A stretch of DNA of 7,438 bases, from positions 1-7,438 of the forward strand of contig JAQGOW010000353.1 of the NCBI GenBank assembly GCA_028293405.1, given 5' to 3'. The stretch is from Verrucomicrobiales bacterium (lineage in GTDB: Bacteria > Verrucomicrobiota > Verrucomicrobiia > Limisphaerales > Palsa-1400). Below the pieces are notes generated by a model. That model saw only the letters and a program-made list of their open reading frames with translations, did not search any database and was not told the DNA's origin. The translations under genes and the position numbers were made by a program. Each line of letters begins with the position of its first letter. Position 1 is the stretch's first letter. This document shows, one piece after another, positions 5,857 to 7,438 of this stretch.

Positions 5857-6606
5857 GTGATTGAGGTTCAGCACCTGGTAAAAAATTTTGGGACGTTAAC
5901 TGCCGTCGATGACGTGAGCTTGTCCGTCGAGCGCGGGCAGTTCTTTGCGGTGCTGGGACCTAATGCCGCCGGCAAAACTACGTTGATCAAATTACTCGCC
6001 GGGTTGCTCAAGCCAACTTCGGGTTTCGCGAAAATTGCCGGATACGATATCCAGACCGATCCGCTTGAAGCGCGCCGGCGCATGGCGTATGTGCCCGATT
6101 TTCCGTTTCTCTACGACAAGCTGACGCCATGGGAATTTTTCCGGTTCACCGGCCAGATTTTTCAGATGAGCGAAGCGCGGATCCAGGCCGCCAGCCGTGA
6201 ATTGATCCCGCGATTCAGCCTTGAAGCATTTTTGGAAAAGCCGATTGAAGGTTTATCTCACGGCACTCGCCAGCGTGTAGCCATTGTATCCGCTCTGATG
6301 CACGACCCGGAAGTGTTCGTCATTGATGAACCGATGGTTGGTCTCGATCCGCAGCATGCGCGTGTAGTGAAAGACATTTTGAAGGAGCGCACGCTCAAAG
6401 GCATGACCGTATTTCTTTCGACGCACCAGTTATATGTCGCCGAAGAAATGGCCGATAAAATCGGCATCATGCACCAAGGCAAATTGGTCGCATTGGGAAC
6501 GGCCGAAGAGTTGAGGAAGCGAGCAGGGGAGAAGGGTTTAGAACAGGTGTTCCTGAACCTCACCGCGAAAACGTCAGCCGAACCCGCTGACAGCAAGAAA
6601 GCGTAA
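5857..6606 (+). CDS. ABC transporter ATP-binding protein (ABC-2 type)
   Basis: This 249-residue nucleotide-binding subunit should hydrolyse ATP to power a partner permease. Seen: Walker A GPNAAGKTT (34-42, Lys40); signature LSHGTRQR (133-140), a variant of LSGGQ with the SHG form common in ABC-2 exporters; Walker B VFVIDEP with Asp157 and Glu158; D-loop GLDP (162-165); switch His190. The Q-loop position carries Asp81 (YVPDFPFLYDKLT) instead of Gln; a YxPD form occurs in this exporter branch, so this need not mean inactivity. The start is GTG, giving the family-typical opening MIEVQHLVKNFG; GGAG lies directly on it, leaving almost no spacer. The C-terminal tail after 235 is polar and specific to this protein. 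No permease gene is adjacent: the next gene is convergent and is not an ABC-2 permease by length or pattern. Substrate unknown. Confidence 0.93.
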   Translation: MIEVQHLVKNFGTLTAVDDVSLSVERGQFFAVLGPNAAGKTTLIKLLAGLLKPTSGFAKIAGYDIQTDPLEARRRMAYVPDFPFLYDKLTPWEFFRFTGQIFQMSEARIQAASRELIPRFSLEAFLEKPIEGLSHGTRQRVAIVSALMHDPEVFVIDEPMVGLDPQHARVVKDILKERTLKGMTVFLSTHQLYVAEEMADKIGIMHQGKLVALGTAEELRKRAGEKGLEQVFLNLTAKTSAEPADSKKA

Positions 6607-6621
6607 GCCTGTCCTCCAACA

Positions 6622-7263
6622 TTACTCTGGATACTTGTCGTTTTTGATGGCGCTTCGCAGGTCGGTGCTCAGGGTCAGCCCGGCGGGCGGACCTGGGAAG
6701 TAGAGAACGCCCGGGACTTTTTGCAGTTCAGGCATGGTTGATTCAAGGTTTAACCATTCGAGAATTGTTGGAATCTCTTCCAGCGGCACACGACTGGGCC
6801 GCGAATTTAAAAGCCACAACAAAGCAGCGCAACTATGGGTGTCCTGCTGCGAAATTAATCTCGCGTTACGAAATGAATCCAGCGACCACGACAACAATCG
6901 CGGGCCAGTAAACAGCACCCAGCCGATAATCGCAAAGAACAGTTTGTAGCGCAGAATCATCAAGTCGAGAACGCTGTCCGCCGATTCGTCGTTCCAACGT
7001 TTCTCTTTGCGACGATCGCGCATAAGATAATTGCCTAAAAACAAACACGGCATGACGCCGAGTGATATCCAAAACGCCACCGCGACCCTCGGGAAACCGG
7101 ATCGATCGGTGGTAAATGCTCCCACGATCACAAATACGAGGATGAAACCGGCAACGAGCGCGATCGGGAATATTATCAAACCGAGAATTCCGCACAGGCG
7201 ACATTTTGACATGACGCTTGCGTTATAGCGTTCAAGCCACGCTTTGATGTAATCAAAGTCCAT
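6622..7263 (-). CDS. Small multi-pass membrane protein of unknown function
   Basis: I do not recognise this family. The chosen ATG at 7261-7263 gives 213 residues and is preceded by GAAAGGA ten bases upstream; an in-frame ATG at 7318-7320 would add 19 polar residues, has no such site and lies in a palindrome, so it is less likely. Hydrophobic helices are at about 25-50, 59-80 and 105-122, with a strongly charged loop MRDRRKEKRWNDE (81-93) between the second and third. The C-terminal 75 residues are soluble. Their pattern (CAALLWLLNSRPSRVPLEEI, then a PGVLYFPGPPAGLTLSTDLR stretch) could be a small winged-helix-like fold, but this is a guess. Cys21 and Cys24 form a CxxC just before the first helix. 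It lies 62 bases after the ruvB stop on the same strand, so the two may be co-transcribed. Its stop is 15 bases from the convergent ATPase stop. Confidence 0.8.
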   Translation of the reverse strand: MDFDYIKAWLERYNASVMSKCRLCGILGLIIFPIALVAGFILVFVIVGAFTTDRSGFPRVAVAFWISLGVMPCLFLGNYLMRDRRKEKRWNDESADSVLDLMILRYKLFFAIIGWVLFTGPRLLSWSLDSFRNARLISQQDTHSCAALLWLLNSRPSRVPLEEIPTILEWLNLESTMPELQKVPGVLYFPGPPAGLTLSTDLRSAIKNDKYPE

Positions 7264-7273
7264 ACTTTGGTTG

Positions 7274-7280
7274 TCCTTTC
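7274..7280 (-). promoter_or_regulatory. Shine-Dalgarno setting the start of the membrane protein
   Basis: GAAAGGA on the minus strand lies ten bases before the ATG at 7261-7263. It is the strongest ribosome site in this spacer and decides against the upstream ATG at 7318-7320. Confidence 0.5.
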
Positions 7281-7293
7281 TTGATTCCGAGTT

Positions 7294-7319
7294 GTCTGCA
7301 GACCACGTGCACCGGTGCA
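7294..7319. repeat. Two adjacent perfect palindromes after ruvB
   Basis: GTCTGCAGAC (7294-7303) and TGCACCGGTGCA (7308-7319) are both perfect palindromes separated by four bases, and CACGTG (7304-7309) bridges them. They sit just past the ruvB stop, on the leader side of the membrane-protein gene. They may be a dimer-binding site or RNA hairpins; no T-run follows, so a terminator is unlikely. Confidence 0.45.
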
Positions 7320-7325
7320 TCCAGG

Positions 7326-7438
7326 TTAAATCAATCGCGACTGATTTCCGCCGCCCATTTTTAAGCCGAGCTTGCGGTAGCTCAATTCAGTGGCCACGCG
7401 TCCCTGTGAGGTTCGGTTCAGGTAGCCTTCCATGATGA
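7326..7438 (-). CDS. ruvB: Holliday junction branch migration helicase RuvB, C-terminal end (partial)
   Basis: Only the last 37 complete codons are in the window; the gene enters from the right edge on the minus strand and ends at a TAA at 7326-7328. The peptide contains MEGYLNRTSQGRVATELSYR followed by KLGL. This matches the well-known end of RuvB, where a xxxGFLxRTPRGRxAT pattern followed by an aromatic and xxLG/xxFG stretch closes the winged-helix domain that touches DNA. RuvB is the hexameric ATPase that, with RuvA and RuvC, moves and resolves Holliday junctions in recombinational repair. A short extra tail of about 12 residues (rich in Gly, Asn, Ser) follows the conserved part. The ATPase motifs are outside the window, so the call rests on this tail alone. 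Confidence 0.82.
   Translation of the reverse strand, partial: IMEGYLNRTSQGRVATELSYRKLGLKMGGGNQSRLI

Noticed and set aside
6541..6552. GAACA-GG-TGTTC palindrome
   Set aside because: It lies inside the ABC ATPase coding sequence with no regulatory context and is most likely chance.
6607..6621. Shared terminator between the convergent ATPase and membrane-protein genes
   Set aside because: The 15-base gap has no inverted repeat or T-run.

Overview
The window looks like chromosomal DNA of moderate GC from a free-living bacterium of the Verrucomicrobia, probably near Pedosphaera. That placement is an inference. It rests on the ECF sigma factor with an N-terminal ATRWSVVLSA signature (a type common in Verrucomicrobia, Planctomycetes and Acidobacteria), the small membrane-anchored TPR protein, and the large soluble PAS kinase paired with an Rcp1-like receiver. 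No marker in the window settles it. I see no mobile element, CRISPR array, rRNA or tRNA.

Left to right: an ECF sigma factor on the minus strand (42-785); a 704-base gene-free stretch (786-1489) packed with short-period repeats; a minus-strand membrane/TPR protein (1490-2320); a 180-base divergent intergenic region (2321-2500) with a possible promoter and operator; a plus-strand group made of a four-PAS plus GAF histidine kinase (2501-5302), a stand-alone receiver (5324-5791) and an ABC-transporter ATPase (5857-6606); then, convergent to these, a minus-strand pair consisting of the 3' end of ruvB (stop at 7326) followed by a small membrane protein (6622-7263).

The clearest functional unit is the kinase plus receiver, 21 bases apart. 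The kinase has no membrane segment and no receiver of its own, and the receiver has no output domain. The pair should pass phosphate or a contact signal to something encoded elsewhere. The ABC ATPase follows 65 bases later without a permease next to it.

The most unusual part is 1065-1401. Three unrelated sequence families lie one after another, each repeated about every 10 to 11 bases (one DNA helical turn): six units around CATAACGGCT, six around ACCACTTACG, and five around ATGTTTCTCC. The last is flanked by inverted copies and can fold into long stems. The first two arrays share a TWACG core, and that core or its complement occurs about 15 times between 901 and 1240. The period is not a multiple of three, so coding constraint does not explain it. 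It may be a multi-site protein-binding region or a source of structured RNA; its function is unknown.
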